In this document: positions 49,796 through 56,935 of the stretch, piece by piece
Layout: every line of letters begins with the position of its first letter
How positions within the stretch are numbered: the stretch's first letter is position 1
Source: a virus
Strand: one strand, 5' to 3'
DNA: 64,000 nucleotides
Virus record (IMG/VR): IMGVR_UViG_3300037070_003613
Span: 1 to 64,000 of that record
Translations under genes and position numbers: made by a program
Notes under the pieces: generated by a model
The model's input: the letters and a program-made list of their open reading frames with translations, nothing else
Database searches by the model: none
Told to the model about the DNA's origin: nothing

Positions 49796-49872
49796 AGCGA
49801 CGTAGCCCAATCCACGGCAGAGGCACCGGTTTCAGGAACCGGCCAGTGCGGGTTCGATCCCCGTCGTCGCTA
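49796..49872 (+). tRNA. tRNA-Leu(CAG)
   Basis: Acceptor AGCGACG/CGTCGCT, anticodon loop TTCAGGA on CCGGT/ACCGG, T-loop TTCGATC. It lacks the long variable arm usual for bacterial tRNA-Leu. Confidence 0.85.
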
Positions 49873-49878
49873 CTCAAT

Positions 49879-49956
49879 CCCGAGATAGTCCAATCTGGCA
49901 GAGACATCGGTCTGAGGGGCCGACCAGTGCGGGTTCGACCCCCGCTCTCGGGACCA
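49879..49956 (+). tRNA. tRNA-Leu(GAG)
   Basis: Acceptor CCCGAGA/TCTCGGG, anticodon loop CTGAGGG, T-loop TTCGACC. ACCA is encoded. Short variable region, as in the neighbouring Leu tRNAs. Confidence 0.85.
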
Positions 49957-49957
49957 A

Positions 49958-50030
49958 GCCGAGGTAGCACAACGGCAGATGCAGCGCACTCAAAATGCGT
50001 CCAGTGCAGGTTCGACTCCTGTCCTCGGTA
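49958..50030 (+). tRNA. tRNA-Leu(CAA)
   Basis: Acceptor GCCGAGG/CCTCGGT, anticodon loop CTCAAAA on GCGCA/TGCGT, T-loop TTCGACT. Short variable region. Confidence 0.85.
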
Positions 50031-50041
50031 CTCACAATCAA

Positions 50042-50112
50042 GCCGCCATCGTCTAACGGCAGGACACCAGGTTCTCAACCTGACAATGCGGGATCGTCCC
50101 CCGCTGGCGGTA
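50042..50112 (+). tRNA. tRNA-Glu(CTC)
   Basis: Acceptor GCCGCCA/TGGCGGT, anticodon loop TTCTCAA on CCAGG/CCTGA, T-arm GCGGG-ATCGTCC-CCCGC. Confidence 0.85.
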
Positions 50113-50118
50113 CTACAA

Positions 50119-50194
50119 GGCGCGTTGGTCGAGAGGTACGGACGCCTGGCTTTCAACCAGGAGATCGCGGGTTCGATCCCCGCACGCGCTACCA
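50119..50194 (+). tRNA. tRNA-Glu(TTC)
   Basis: Acceptor GGCGCGT/ACGCGCT, anticodon loop CTTTCAA on CCTGG/CCAGG, T-loop TTCGATC, ACCA encoded. Confidence 0.85.
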
Positions 50195-50195
50195 A

Positions 50196-50272
50196 GGTGA
50201 TGTAGCTCAGTGGATTAGAGCAGCGGTCTACGGAACCGCGTGTCGCAGGTTCGAGTCCTGCCATCGCCACCA
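50196..50272 (+). tRNA. tRNA-Arg(ACG)
   Basis: Acceptor GGTGATG/CATCGCC, anticodon loop CTACGGA on GCGGT/ACCGC, T-arm GCAGG-TTCGAGT-CCTGC, ACCA encoded. Confidence 0.9.
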
Positions 50273-50302
50273 GACTGTGGACGCCGGGTCTACGATCCCG
50301 GC

Positions 50303-50509
50303 ATGGAACTGCACGTCAAGAAAGACCATGCCGGTGAGGTCCGCTGGACCGCGATCGCTGACGGGAACTACAAGAAACTCGGCGACAGCGGCGAGGGCTA
50401 CCACCATCAGCAGGACGCGCTCGCCGGGTTCGCGCTGATCCGCGGCTGCACCGTCGAGGAACTGCTTGACGGCTCGGCCGGTGTCAAGGTCGTGTTCGAC
50501 GTCGACTAG
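50303..50509 (+). CDS. DUF1508/YegP-like protein
   Basis: 68 aa. [20 protein letters not shown] then [19 protein letters not shown] is the single-repeat DUF1508 layout: strands with W-R, then SGEGY and a helix. A TACGAT box sits six bases before the ATG. Family function unknown. Confidence 0.7.
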   Translation: MELHVKKDHAGEVRWTAIADGNYKKLGDSGEGYHHQQDALAGFALIRGCTVEELLDGSAGVKVVFDVD

Positions 50510-51228
50510 CCGTTGCCGGGTCGGCAGTTCCCGCGGCTCGCCTGGCAGTACGCCTGGACGGCGGCGATCAACTGCGCCTGCGTCGGCCCGGGTCCGGGTG
50601 GACCCTGAGCACCGGGCGGACCCGCCGGACCGGCGGGACCCTGCGGACCTTCCGGCCCCTGCGGACCGACAGGACCGACACAGTTGAACGTCGAGCAGTA
50701 CAGCGTCACTGCCGCCAGTAGCTCCTCCTGCGTCGGTGATGGCCCCGCTGGCCCCTCCGGACCCGCTGGCCCTGGCGGTCCCGTAGCGCCCGTCTCACCG
50801 GCCTCTCCGGTCCCTGGCGGGCCACTCGGTCCAGGAGGGCCACTCGGCCCGGGCGGTCCGCTCACGCCTGGCGCGCCGGTGTCACCAGGGGCGCCGGGCG
50901 ACCCAGGTTCACCTACGCCCGGTGCGCCTGGTTCTCCTGGCGCGCCGGGTACGCCCTGCTCGCCCTGCTCGCCCTGGATGGTCTGGATGTCGACTTGATC
51001 GCCGACTCCGGCGTTATCGAGAACGGCCTCGGGCGACGGGATCGACAACGTCGGGTACTTGGCCTGCAACTCATCGAGCGCCCCGGCGAGCGCGGCGGCG
51101 CCGCTCTCGACCGTGGAGATCCGGTCGTCCTGCTTGTCGTCGTTGCGGGCGTTCGCCACGAGCGTCACACCGAGCCACCCGACGATCACGGCCGCGGCTC
51201 CGACCACCAATCCCTCCCGCTTACTCAT
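50506..51228 (-). CDS. Collagen-like protein with membrane anchor
   Basis: 240 aa. N-terminal transmembrane helix (residues 8-27, [20 protein letters not shown]), a short coiled coil ([20 protein letters not shown]), then Gly-x-y triplets from about residue 85 to 170 and again 190-225, with two short inserts carrying Cys pairs ([14 protein letters not shown]). The triplets predict a collagen-type triple helix. Overlaps the upstream membrane gene by ATGA. Confidence 0.8.
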   Translation of the reverse strand: MSKREGLVVGAAAVIVGWLGVTLVANARNDDKQDDRISTVESGAAALAGALDELQAKYPTLSIPSPEAVLDNAGVGDQVDIQTIQGEQGEQGVPGAPGEPGAPGVGEPGSPGAPGDTGAPGVSGPPGPSGPPGPSGPPGTGEAGETGATGPPGPAGPEGPAGPSPTQEELLAAVTLYCSTFNCVGPVGPQGPEGPQGPAGPAGPPGAQGPPGPGPTQAQLIAAVQAYCQASRGNCRPGNG

Positions 51229-51509
51229 GCTGCCCCTCCGGTCTTCGACGCGCGTAGTTCGGCCTCTTGCTCGGCGACTCGTTCGCGGAGATGTCGGATG
51301 TGGGCGTCCTTGTCGGCCACGGCATCAATCATCGCTTGTCGATGAGCGGTGTCCTTGGCGGCCATCGCGTCGCGATGCTCGATGATCATGTCTTTACGTT
51401 CGCGCTCACGGTCGCGGGAGTTCGTGATCCACGTCTTCAACAGGAACGCGAGCATCGCCGCCGCGCCCGTGAGCGGCACGTACTCCTGGAACTCCGCCGG
51501 GGCAGGCAC
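51225..51509 (-). CDS. Small membrane protein with coiled coil
   Basis: 94 aa from GTG. One hydrophobic helix ([17 protein letters not shown]) followed by a long charged coiled coil to the end. Size and layout fit holin- or spanin-like accessory proteins, but no lysin gene is adjacent. Function open. Confidence 0.6.
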   Translation of the reverse strand: MPAPAEFQEYVPLTGAAAMLAFLLKTWITNSRDRERERKDMIIEHRDAMAAKDTAHRQAMIDAVADKDAHIRHLRERVAEQEAELRASKTGGAA

Positions 51510-51671
51510 ACCGCGAAAGTACCTGTCAAATGTGCGCCGTCAGCGCGATGCCGATCACACGCAGCGATAAACCCTGTGGCAACCATGGACCGGGGTCTGC
51601 TACGCTCTCAACCGTGCTCACGCGCCGACCGCAACCCTGAACCCCCGGCCCTCATCGGGCTGGGACGCGTA

Positions 51672-51743
51672 CGGGGAGCAGCGTAGTGGTCTCGCACCTG
51701 GCCTGGGACCAGGATGGCGTCAGTTCGATTCTGACCTCCCCGA
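51672..51743 (+). tRNA. tRNA-Pro(TGG), C33 variant
   Basis: Acceptor CGGGGAG/CTCCCCG, anticodon loop CCTGGGA on CCTGG/CCAGG (position 33 is C), T-arm GTCAG-TTCGATT-CTGAC. A regular tRNA-Pro(TGG) is at 45156. Confidence 0.7.
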
Positions 51744-51744
51744 C

Positions 51745-51815
51745 TGACCGCTCGTTCAACGGTAGGACCCTGGTCTTTGGTGCCGGGTATCGAGGTTCGA
51801 TTCCTCGGCGGTCTA
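51745..51815 (+). tRNA. tRNA-Gln(TTG)
   Basis: Acceptor TGACCGC/GCGGTCT (first pair mismatched), D-stem GTTC/GGAC, anticodon loop CTTTGGT, T-arm CGAGG-TTCGATT-CCTCG. Confidence 0.8.
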
Positions 51816-51816
51816 C

Positions 51817-52419
51817 CTACTGCCACTCATCCCAGCGGCGACGCTCGGTGTACGGAACGAGGCCGATCGGATCCCAGTTCTTGTCGCCGAGGTCCTCGTC
51901 CAGACCTTCCATGAACTTGTCGACCAACTCGTGAAGCTTGCGCTTCACCCGGTCCCTGAGCGGCGGCTTGATGTCATGGACGCCGTCCAGTGATTCCTTC
52001 AACACCCGGTTCACCTCGCCGTAGAAGTCATCGACCTGGCTGCTCTTGACCAACGGCCGCGAGGCCGCCCCGCCCTTCGGCAACGGGTTCAGCCACGGCA
52101 GAGGACTCGGACCGCCACCATCGGGGGCGACGCTCGTGTTCTTCGCCACGATGTCGCCGCCCTCGCGGCGGCGGACGTCGGACCAGGGTGGATCGTCTTC
52201 GCCTGGCGGCATGAGGGCGCCGATCGAGTCCTTGAGTAGCTCGATGTCCGAGTCGCGCAGCCGTGGGCGTCCGCGCAGGAAGATGTCGATCTCGTCCTCG
52301 ATCTTGCGGCGCAACGACCCGGGCTGCGATTCGCTCTTGGCCACGATGTCGCCGCCCGACTTCGTGCCGGTCCCCTTCGGCGCGAAACGCCCGATCTCGT
52401 CGTGCCACGGGTTCGGCAT
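51817..52419 (-). CDS. Stand-alone NPWHDEIGRFAPKGTG protein
   Basis: 200 aa; ATG 52419 chosen so that the protein begins MPNPWHDEIGRFAPKGTG, i.e. the tag is N-terminal. The phrase GGDIVAK occurs twice (about residues 22 and 87). The rest is charged and helical (LRRKIEDEIDIFLRGRPRLR, VNRVLKESLDGVHDIKPPLR). No enzymatic motif was found. It lies 14 kb from the giant ORFs, on the other strand. Confidence 0.8.
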   Translation of the reverse strand: MPNPWHDEIGRFAPKGTGTKSGGDIVAKSESQPGSLRRKIEDEIDIFLRGRPRLRDSDIELLKDSIGALMPPGEDDPPWSDVRRREGGDIVAKNTSVAPDGGGPSPLPWLNPLPKGGAASRPLVKSSQVDDFYGEVNRVLKESLDGVHDIKPPLRDRVKRKLHELVDKFMEGLDEDLGDKNWDPIGLVPYTERRRWDEWQ

Positions 52420-52475
52420 GGCCACCAGTATGACCACCATCGAGGATGTCGTCGCGGATGACTATGGTGCGCGCC

Positions 52476-52745
52476 ATGACGACATGGTTGACCCACGTGA
52501 CCGCAGTGACCGAGGAGTACGAACTCGGACCGATGTTGAAGTTGGCGCCGCTCGCCTGGGACAAGAGCGAGCAACACATGTTGCAGTCGACCTCGCACAA
52601 AGAGGGCGGTGGGTTCCTGTGGATCCCGCGCTGGGACCATCGCGAGCACGGCGAGTTCCGCCTGGGAAGCCAGATCCGGATCACGCTCGAACACGCCGAG
52701 CACGAGGAGATCCCGAAATACTGGGACCTGCTCCGGAATCACTGA
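52476..52745 (+). CDS. Hypothetical protein
   Basis: 89 aa from ATG 52476, seven bases behind TATGGT. Earlier in-frame ATGs exist at 52446 and 52458. Trp/His-rich (GGGFLWIPRWDHREHGEFRL). Unknown. Confidence 0.6.
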   Translation: MTTWLTHVTAVTEEYELGPMLKLAPLAWDKSEQHMLQSTSHKEGGGFLWIPRWDHREHGEFRLGSQIRITLEHAEHEEIPKYWDLLRNH

Positions 52746-52753
52746 AACCCACC

Positions 52754-52782
52754 TTGTCAACTGAGTTGACGTGTGGTACGAT
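52754..52782 (+). promoter_or_regulatory. Promoter of tRNA group 3
   Basis: TTGTCA (52754-52759), 17-bp spacer, TACGAT (52777-52782), seven bases before tRNA-Met. Confidence 0.6.
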
Positions 52783-52788
52783 CATGTC

Positions 52789-52863
52789 AGCGCGGTAGAG
52801 CAGTCCGGTAGCTCATCAGCCTCATAAGCTGAAAGTCGGTGGGTTCAAATCCCCCTCGCGCCA
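52789..52863 (+). tRNA. tRNA-Met(CAT), initiator-like
   Basis: Acceptor AGCGCGG/TCGCGCC with an A x C mismatch at the first pair, the hallmark of initiator tRNAs. D-stem GAGC/GCTC, loop TCCGGTA, anticodon loop CTCATAA, and T-loop GTTCAAAT as in fMet tRNAs. The three G-C pairs usual above the anticodon loop are absent (TCAGC/GCTGA). Confidence 0.8.
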
Positions 52864-52916
52864 CGATGAACACGCAGACCATCGCCCGATGTCGAGGTTG
52901 TCGAATCGCCTAGCGC

Positions 52917-52992
52917 GATCCGGTAGCCAACGTGGTGAAGGCGCCCGCCTGCAAAGCGGGACATGCGAGTTCGATTCCCGCCCGGATCTCCA
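52917..52992 (+). tRNA. tRNA-Cys(GCA)
   Basis: Acceptor GATCCGG/CCGGATC, anticodon loop CTGCAAA on CCCGC/GCGGG, T-loop TTCGATT, TCCA encoded. Confidence 0.9.
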
Positions 52993-52993
52993 T

Positions 52994-53068
52994 TGGGGTG
53001 TAGCTCAGTCCGGTTAGAGCAGTTGTCTGATACGCAACGTGTCCCAGGTTCAAGTCCTGGCTCCCCAA
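52994..53068 (+). tRNA. tRNA-Ile(GAT)
   Basis: Acceptor TGGGGTG/CTCCCCA, anticodon loop CTGATAC on GTTGT/GCAAC, T-arm CCAGG-TTCAAGT-CCTGG. Confidence 0.9.
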
Positions 53069-53113
53069 CGAGGCGGTCGATGATGGTTTGATCACCACCA
53101 TCGGCCGCAGCCC

Positions 53114-53184
53114 GCGTCGATCGTTCAACGGCAGGACCGTTGACTGCCAGTCAACCGATCGGGGTTCGAGTCCCCGTCGACGCT
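53114..53184 (+). tRNA. tRNA-Gly(GCC)
   Basis: Acceptor GCGTCGA/TCGACGC, anticodon loop CTGCCAG on GTTGA/TCAAC, T-arm CGGGG-TTCGAGT-CCCCG. Confidence 0.9.
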
Positions 53185-53208
53185 CTCACCGCCCAGTACC
53201 GTTCGCCC

Positions 53209-53742
53209 ATGCTCCTGGTGATCGTCGGCATCGCGTTGATCGCAGTCGGCGTCGCGCTCGGGATCTACCACCGCGGCGACGAGGCAGCAGGCGTCCAGTT
53301 CTTCAAGATCAACATCTCGGGCGCCTCGTGGTTGATCATCGTGGCGATGGGCCTCGCCGCGATCTTCGGGCACTGGTGGTTCGACACCGAGCACGTCAAC
53401 CAGAAGGACCCACCATCGGAAGTGCCGCTCTCGGTTGTCGAGGAGGCCGTGTTCGATGAGTCCGCGCCGGATGAGCCGTACACGTTCGGCGACGACGGCG
53501 ACCTCGATCAACTGTGGCTCGGCTGCGAGGCCGGGCAGATGCAAGCTTGCGACGATCTGTACCAGCAGTCGCCGGTCGATTCCGAGTACGAGTTCTTTGG
53601 CGGCACGTGCGGTCTGATCTTCGAGGCCGACACCGCCCCCGAGTTCTGTGTCGAGGCGCCGATCGAGGACACGTCGACCGATCTCACCTCGGGCGACTTC
53701 GAGGTCGAATCCTCGTCGGCCGACTTCCTGTCGAGCGGCTAG
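53209..53742 (+). CDS. Two-helix membrane protein with acidic outer domain
   Basis: 177 aa from ATG 53209. Two hydrophobic helices (residues 2-20 and 38-57), then an acidic domain with DLDQLWLGCEAGQMQACDDL and EFFGGTCG, a Cys-rich motif I recall from actinobacterial membrane proteins. Likely in the host membrane during infection; role unknown. Confidence 0.7.
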   Translation: MLLVIVGIALIAVGVALGIYHRGDEAAGVQFFKINISGASWLIIVAMGLAAIFGHWWFDTEHVNQKDPPSEVPLSVVEEAVFDESAPDEPYTFGDDGDLDQLWLGCEAGQMQACDDLYQQSPVDSEYEFFGGTCGLIFEADTAPEFCVEAPIEDTSTDLTSGDFEVESSSADFLSSG

Positions 53743-53751
53743 ATTGGCCGT

Positions 53752-53829
53752 GTCGGCATAGCTCAGTCAGGTTAGAGCGCCGCCCTGTCACGGCGGAGGT
53801 CGAGGGTTCAAGTCCCTTTGTCGGCGCCA
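53752..53829 (+). tRNA. tRNA-Asp(GTC)
   Basis: Acceptor GTCGGCA/TGTCGGC, anticodon loop CTGTCAC on CCGCC/GGCGG, T-loop TTCAAGT, GCCA encoded. The next gene's ATG follows directly. Confidence 0.9.
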
Positions 53830-54273
53830 ATGAACACCAAGACCACCGGGAACCTGAGCGAGGCGAAGGTGCTCGCCGCCCTGCTCGGGGCCGGATACGC
53901 CGTGCTGTTGCCGTGGGGCGACAACGAACGCTACGACATGGTCATCGAGCGCGCCGGTTCGTTCGAGCGCGTGCAGGTCAAGACCGGCCGGATCGTTCGA
54001 GGTGCCGTCCGCTTCAAGATGTACTCCGTGAAGCCCGCCACACGGGCTGCGCCGCAGGCGACGCGCTACTACACCGAGGCCGAGGTCGACCTGTTCGGTG
54101 TCTACTGTCCGGCGTTGGAAGCGGTGTACTTGGTGCCGCGCTCAGATCTCGCGGCGAGCGATGGCGTGCTCCGCCTGGACCCGGCGAGGAACGGTCAGGT
54201 GACGGGCGTCAGATACGCCGCTCAATACCTTGTTGCGCCGACGCCACCTGGGCCGGTACTGTCACTGGCATGA
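53830..54273 (+). CDS. PD-(D/E)xK endonuclease-like protein
   Basis: 147 aa from the ATG touching tRNA-Asp. NLSEAKVLAALLGAGYAVLL, then RYDMVIE and VQVKTGR, give the E...D...xK active site. DLFGVYCPALEAVYLVP is the closing block of the family that includes the tRNA-intron homing nuclease I-Ssp6803I. No intron is present here, but the position against a tRNA gene fits a tRNA-targeting mobile nuclease. Confidence 0.75.
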   Translation: MNTKTTGNLSEAKVLAALLGAGYAVLLPWGDNERYDMVIERAGSFERVQVKTGRIVRGAVRFKMYSVKPATRAAPQATRYYTEAEVDLFGVYCPALEAVYLVPRSDLAASDGVLRLDPARNGQVTGVRYAAQYLVAPTPPGPVLSLA

Positions 54274-54359
54274 CGAGGCGATTCACGACCCAGCGAACCA
54301 AGCGCACCGGCGCTGTGGTGACGCGATTCGTGAGCACACGAGTCAATCCCCAGCCCTGA
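54270..54359 (+). CDS. Very short basic ORF
   Basis: 29 aa (MTRRFTTQRTKRTGAVVTRF), ATGA overlap with the nuclease gene. Seven bases upstream is TACTGT. Translation uncertain. Confidence 0.35.
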   Translation: MTRRFTTQRTKRTGAVVTRFVSTRVNPQP

Positions 54360-54367
54360 CAACTGTC

Positions 54368-54397
54368 TTGACAGACCCGGGACAGACCGGGTAGAGT
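54368..54397 (+). promoter_or_regulatory. Promoter of tRNA group 4
   Basis: TTGACA (54368-54373), 18-bp spacer beginning GACCCGGGAC, TAGAGT (54392-54397), 15 bases before tRNA-Asn. Confidence 0.8.
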
Positions 54398-54412
54398 TGA
54401 GATGCAAGCCTT

Positions 54413-54486
54413 TCCGAGGTAGCTCAGTTGGCAGAGCGCCCGCCTGTTAAGCGGGTTCCGCGCAGGTTCGATCCCTGCCCTCGGAG
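54413..54486 (+). tRNA. tRNA-Asn(GTT)
   Basis: Acceptor TCCGAGG/CCTCGGA, anticodon loop CTGTTAA on CCCGC/GCGGG, T-arm GCAGG-TTCGATC-CCTGC. Confidence 0.9.
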
Positions 54487-54500
54487 CGCAATACAACAAC

Positions 54501-54572
54501 GCCGACGTGGTGTCAGTGGTAACACTCGCCTTTCGTAAGGACGCATCCCGGGTTCGACTCCTGGCGTCGGCT
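54501..54572 (+). tRNA. tRNA-Thr(CGT)
   Basis: Acceptor GCCGACG/CGTCGGC, anticodon loop TTCGTAA (stem with one mismatch), T-arm CCGGG-TTCGACT-CCTGG. Confidence 0.85.
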
Positions 54573-54585
54573 CTCATCACAACGA

Positions 54586-54656
54586 TGGCGTGTAGCTCAA
54601 CGGGAGAGCACTGGTCTCTGGAACCGGGGGCGCAGGTTCGACACCTGCCACGCCTA
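54586..54656 (+). tRNA. tRNA-Gln(CTG)
   Basis: Acceptor TGGCGTG/CACGCCT (T x T at the first pair, as in the other tRNA-Gln), anticodon loop CTCTGGA, T-arm GCAGG-TTCGACA-CCTGC. Confidence 0.85.
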
Positions 54657-54665
54657 CAACACCCT

Positions 54666-54741
54666 GCGGGTGTAACTCAGACGGCAGAGTAGTCGCCTCT
54701 TAAGCGAACAGTCGGGGGTTCGATGCCCTCCACCCGCACCA
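54666..54741 (+). tRNA. tRNA-Lys(CTT)
   Basis: Acceptor GCGGGTG/CACCCGC, anticodon loop CTCTTAA, T-loop TTCGATG, ACCA encoded. Confidence 0.9.
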
Positions 54742-54742
54742 A

Positions 54743-54816
54743 GGTTCTGTAGCTCAGACGGCGAGAGCGTCGGCTTGAAACACCGAAGGCCGCAGGTTCA
54801 ACTCCTGCCGGGACCA
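54743..54816 (+). tRNA. tRNA-Phe(GAA)
   Basis: Acceptor GGTTCTG/CGGGACC, anticodon loop TTGAAAC, T-arm GCAGG-TTCAACT-CCTGC. Confidence 0.85.
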
Positions 54817-54821
54817 CACAA

Positions 54822-54898
54822 GGGGGCGTATGTCTCAGCGGCAGAGCTTCTGGTTTACACCCAGCCGGTCGGGGGTTCGAGTCCCTCCGCCCCCACCA
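54822..54898 (+). tRNA. tRNA-Val(TAC)
   Basis: Acceptor GGGGGCG/CGCCCCC, anticodon loop TTTACAC, T-loop TTCGAGT, ACCA encoded. Confidence 0.9.
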
Positions 54899-54899
54899 T

Positions 54900-54975
54900 G
54901 CGGTCGTAGCTCAATGGATAGAGCAGGAGCGTTCTAATCTTCGTGCTGGGGGTTCGAGTCCCTCCGACCGCACCA
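54900..54975 (+). tRNA. tRNA-Arg(TCT)
   Basis: Acceptor GCGGTCG/CGACCGC, anticodon loop GTTCTAA on GGAGC/TCTTC (weak), T-loop TTCGAGT, ACCA encoded. The last A is the first base of the next gene's ATG. Confidence 0.85.
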
Positions 54976-55187
54976 TGAACGAACCACGACGCTGCGCCAA
55001 CGGCAAGTGTGGGAATCACCCACCGAGGATGTTCCCCGCGCCTTCGCCCCGGAACATCGAGTTCGTCGTCCTGTTCAAGGACGGCACGTTCTCCGACCCG
55101 GCGTCACTGCCCGAGATACAGGCGCTCGCCAAGTCGAGCGGCGGTCAGGCCCGCGCTCGCGCTCGCCAACCAGACACGGGGGTATAG
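54975..55187 (+). CDS. Hypothetical protein starting in a tRNA end
   Basis: 70 aa; the ATG begins with the terminal A of the tRNA-Arg ACCA, and the stop lies ten bases inside the next tRNA. CANGKCGNHPPRMF at the N-terminus. Tight packing implies that tRNA processing would cut this mRNA. Unknown. Confidence 0.55.
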   Translation: MNEPRRCANGKCGNHPPRMFPAPSPRNIEFVVLFKDGTFSDPASLPEIQALAKSSGGQARARARQPDTGV

Positions 55188-55250
55188 CTCAACGGTTAGA
55201 GCGTGGCACTCATAATGCCCGGGTCCGAGGTTCAACTCCTCGTGCCCCCA
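55178..55250 (+). tRNA. tRNA-Met(CAT), elongator type (or Ile2)
   Basis: Acceptor GGGGGTA/TGCCCCC fully paired, anticodon loop CTCATAA, T-arm CGAGG-TTCAACT-CCTCG. Without knowing the modification of C34 it could be Met or AUA-reading Ile. Confidence 0.85.
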
Positions 55251-55312
55251 CCGCGTCAAGACTCATCCACCATCCGCGCCTCGCCGCCGACGCGCCGATC
55301 AGAGTTGATCGA

Positions 55313-55540
55313 ATGCAGACGTACGAGATCTACGTCGCTCGCTGCCACACCGAAGATCTCACCCCGTTCTCGATCGAAGCGTGGGAACTCATCCGACACC
55401 CGATGACCATCCAGTCGATGAACCGGGCATGGAACTCCACGCTCCGGATGCGTGGCGGCTGGGGCACCCGCCACGGCAACTGGGTCCACCACGAACAGAT
55501 CTTCCGAGAGACCGTCGACTCGTTCAAGCGCGTCGGCTGA
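55313..55540 (+). CDS. Hypothetical protein
   Basis: 75 aa. TYEIYVARCHTEDLTPFSIE then RMRGGWGTRHGNWVHHEQIF. No recognised family. Confidence 0.65.
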   Translation: MQTYEIYVARCHTEDLTPFSIEAWELIRHPMTIQSMNRAWNSTLRMRGGWGTRHGNWVHHEQIFRETVDSFKRVG

Positions 55541-55571
55541 AACTGTCGCCGCGCTCGCGTACCATCGAACG

Positions 55572-55919
55572 ATGCCACGAGAACAGTTCAGCGTCGCCCT
55601 CTCAGCGCCGAGCGCGCCCGGCCTCTCAGTCGCCGCTTCGTTCGACGTCTGCCCCGAATGTTGGGTGCTCGTGCCGACCACGATGTTCTCGCTCCACGAG
55701 GTGACCCACAACACACCGCCGACCCGGCCGGGCAGCGACGCCGACCTACTGCAACTCGCGCTCGGGTTGCTCGCCGACATGGTCGACCCCGACGACTGCA
55801 ACTACGACCATCACGGCGGGTGCCAAGCCCACGGCTTCCTCTCGCTCGAACCACCCGAGAAATGCCCACACCAGATCGCCAAAGATCTGCTCGACCAGGA
55901 AGGGATCGACTGGCGATGA
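55572..55919 (+). CDS. Hypothetical protein
   Basis: 115 aa; ATG lies six bases behind TACCAT. CPECW and a later CNYDHHGGCQAHG and CPHQ could bind metal. Unknown function. ATGA overlap with the next gene. Confidence 0.65.
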   Translation: MPREQFSVALSAPSAPGLSVAASFDVCPECWVLVPTTMFSLHEVTHNTPPTRPGSDADLLQLALGLLADMVDPDDCNYDHHGGCQAHGFLSLEPPEKCPHQIAKDLLDQEGIDWR

Positions 55920-56125
55920 GCCTCCACTACGTTCTTGTCGAGATCGGCGGTCCCCCCGAGGCAGCCATGACTCTGATCCGATCGCTACCCGGCGGCGAAC
56001 ACGACCCGCAGGACGAAGGCAACGGCCGCTACCTCGTGGCGACGACGAACGCCGGGTTCCTGCGTTTCGCGATCGAGCAGCAGGGCTACGGGAAGATCGT
56101 GAACGTCGAGAGGATCGTGCCATGA
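55916..56125 (+). CDS. Hypothetical protein
   Basis: 69 aa, ATGA overlap. Alpha/beta, GGPPEAAMTLIRSLPGGEHD. Unknown. Confidence 0.65.
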   Translation: MSLHYVLVEIGGPPEAAMTLIRSLPGGEHDPQDEGNGRYLVATTNAGFLRFAIEQQGYGKIVNVERIVP

Positions 56126-56316
56126 GCGACTGGGTGGCGTTCAACTCTGACGGGTTCCCGTACTCGTTCGGCGGCTGCCAGTTCTACCCGACGCTCGCCA
56201 AGTTCGCCAAGGAATGCCCCGACGCCGTGCGGATCGAACGGGTCGAGGGCGAGGAACGCACCCGCCTGTTGAAGATCCACGCCGGATACGACCCCGACCA
56301 GCCGTGGCCCTCCTGA
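56122..56316 (+). CDS. Hypothetical protein
   Basis: 64 aa, ATGA overlap. FGGCQFYPTLAKFAKECPDA. Unknown. Confidence 0.65.
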   Translation: MSDWVAFNSDGFPYSFGGCQFYPTLAKFAKECPDAVRIERVEGEERTRLLKIHAGYDPDQPWPS

Positions 56317-56409
56317 GAATGTCGCACCCCTCGCGTAAGATACGAGCGGATGGACCCGCCGGGCGACGGCCCGGGTCACGGGAGGACGTACGGCCTCTGA
56401 GGTTCCCAC

Positions 56410-56436
56410 CGTCCCGGCTGCCGTGAGGCCGGGACG
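56410..56436 (+). promoter_or_regulatory. Leader or terminator hairpin
   Basis: CGTCCCGGC (56410-56418), nine-base loop, GCCGGGACG (56428-56436), perfect 9 bp without a T-run. The stretch 56317-56513 also has a TAAGAT box near 56337, a TACACT near 56439, and a hairpin CCATTCG/CGAATGG (56479-56506) just before GGAGCGATC. It is a structured leader of the next gene. Confidence 0.5.
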
Positions 56437-56513
56437 CTACACTCTGCCACGGTCGGCCGCTCCCGTGGAGGGTCGCAGCCATTCGTGAAGCCAATCAACC
56501 GAATGGAGCGATC

Positions 56514-56768
56514 ATGGGAGTGAAGTGCGTGTTCTACGTCGCCGAGGTGACCAAGGTCCCCCTGTCCGAGGGCCGCAAGGGCGGCAAGATCAAGCTGACC
56601 GCGACAGCGAAGGGACCGTACAAGAAATGGTCGGAGTGGACGCCGACCGGCGAGTTCACGATGTCGACCACGAACCCGGCAGCCACGGCCTGGTTCGAGG
56701 AGAACCTCGGCGCTGACGTTGCGATCACGATCGAGCGGGCGACCGAGGCGGATCTCCTCGCCGAGTGA
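56514..56768 (+). CDS. Hypothetical protein with long structured leader
   Basis: 84 aa; ATG behind GGAGCGATC, the same signal type as GGAGAACGATC before the gene at 58531. Beta-rich (VKCVFYVAEVTKVPLSEGRK). Could be a small virion protein; unknown. Confidence 0.65.
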   Translation: MGVKCVFYVAEVTKVPLSEGRKGGKIKLTATAKGPYKKWSEWTPTGEFTMSTTNPAATAWFEENLGADVAITIERATEADLLAE

Positions 56769-56935
56769 AGCGGCACTACCGCGACGACGAGGAACCCGAG
56801 GACGACTGGATCGACTGGTCAACGTGGCACTACCCCGGCTGCCGCTTCTGCGGCTGGGAGGACCATCGCGAACAGACGTGCCCGAACCGCCCGTCAGATG
56901 TTGTTGTTCCAACCCCGCTTGTAGAAGCAACCTGA
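56765..56935 (+). CDS. Short acidic zinc protein
   Basis: 56 aa from GTG (GTGA overlap): DDWIDWSTWHYPGCRFCGWE, then CPNRP. Possibly one zinc site. Its end overlaps the convergent minus gene by 42 bases. Confidence 0.55.
   Translation: MKRHYRDDEEPEDDWIDWSTWHYPGCRFCGWEDHREQTCPNRPSDVVVPTPLVEAT

Noticed and set aside
50684-50998. Plus-strand Pro/Gly-rich frame resembling a collagen-like protein
   Set aside because: Gly-x-y triplets appear on both strands because GGx/CCx repeats are symmetric. The minus strand has the membrane anchor, the Cys loops and a coupled start.
52917-54898. Group I intron in tRNA genes
   Set aside because: All tRNAs in the region are contiguous. The tRNA-type nuclease gene lies outside a tRNA and no intron core was seen.
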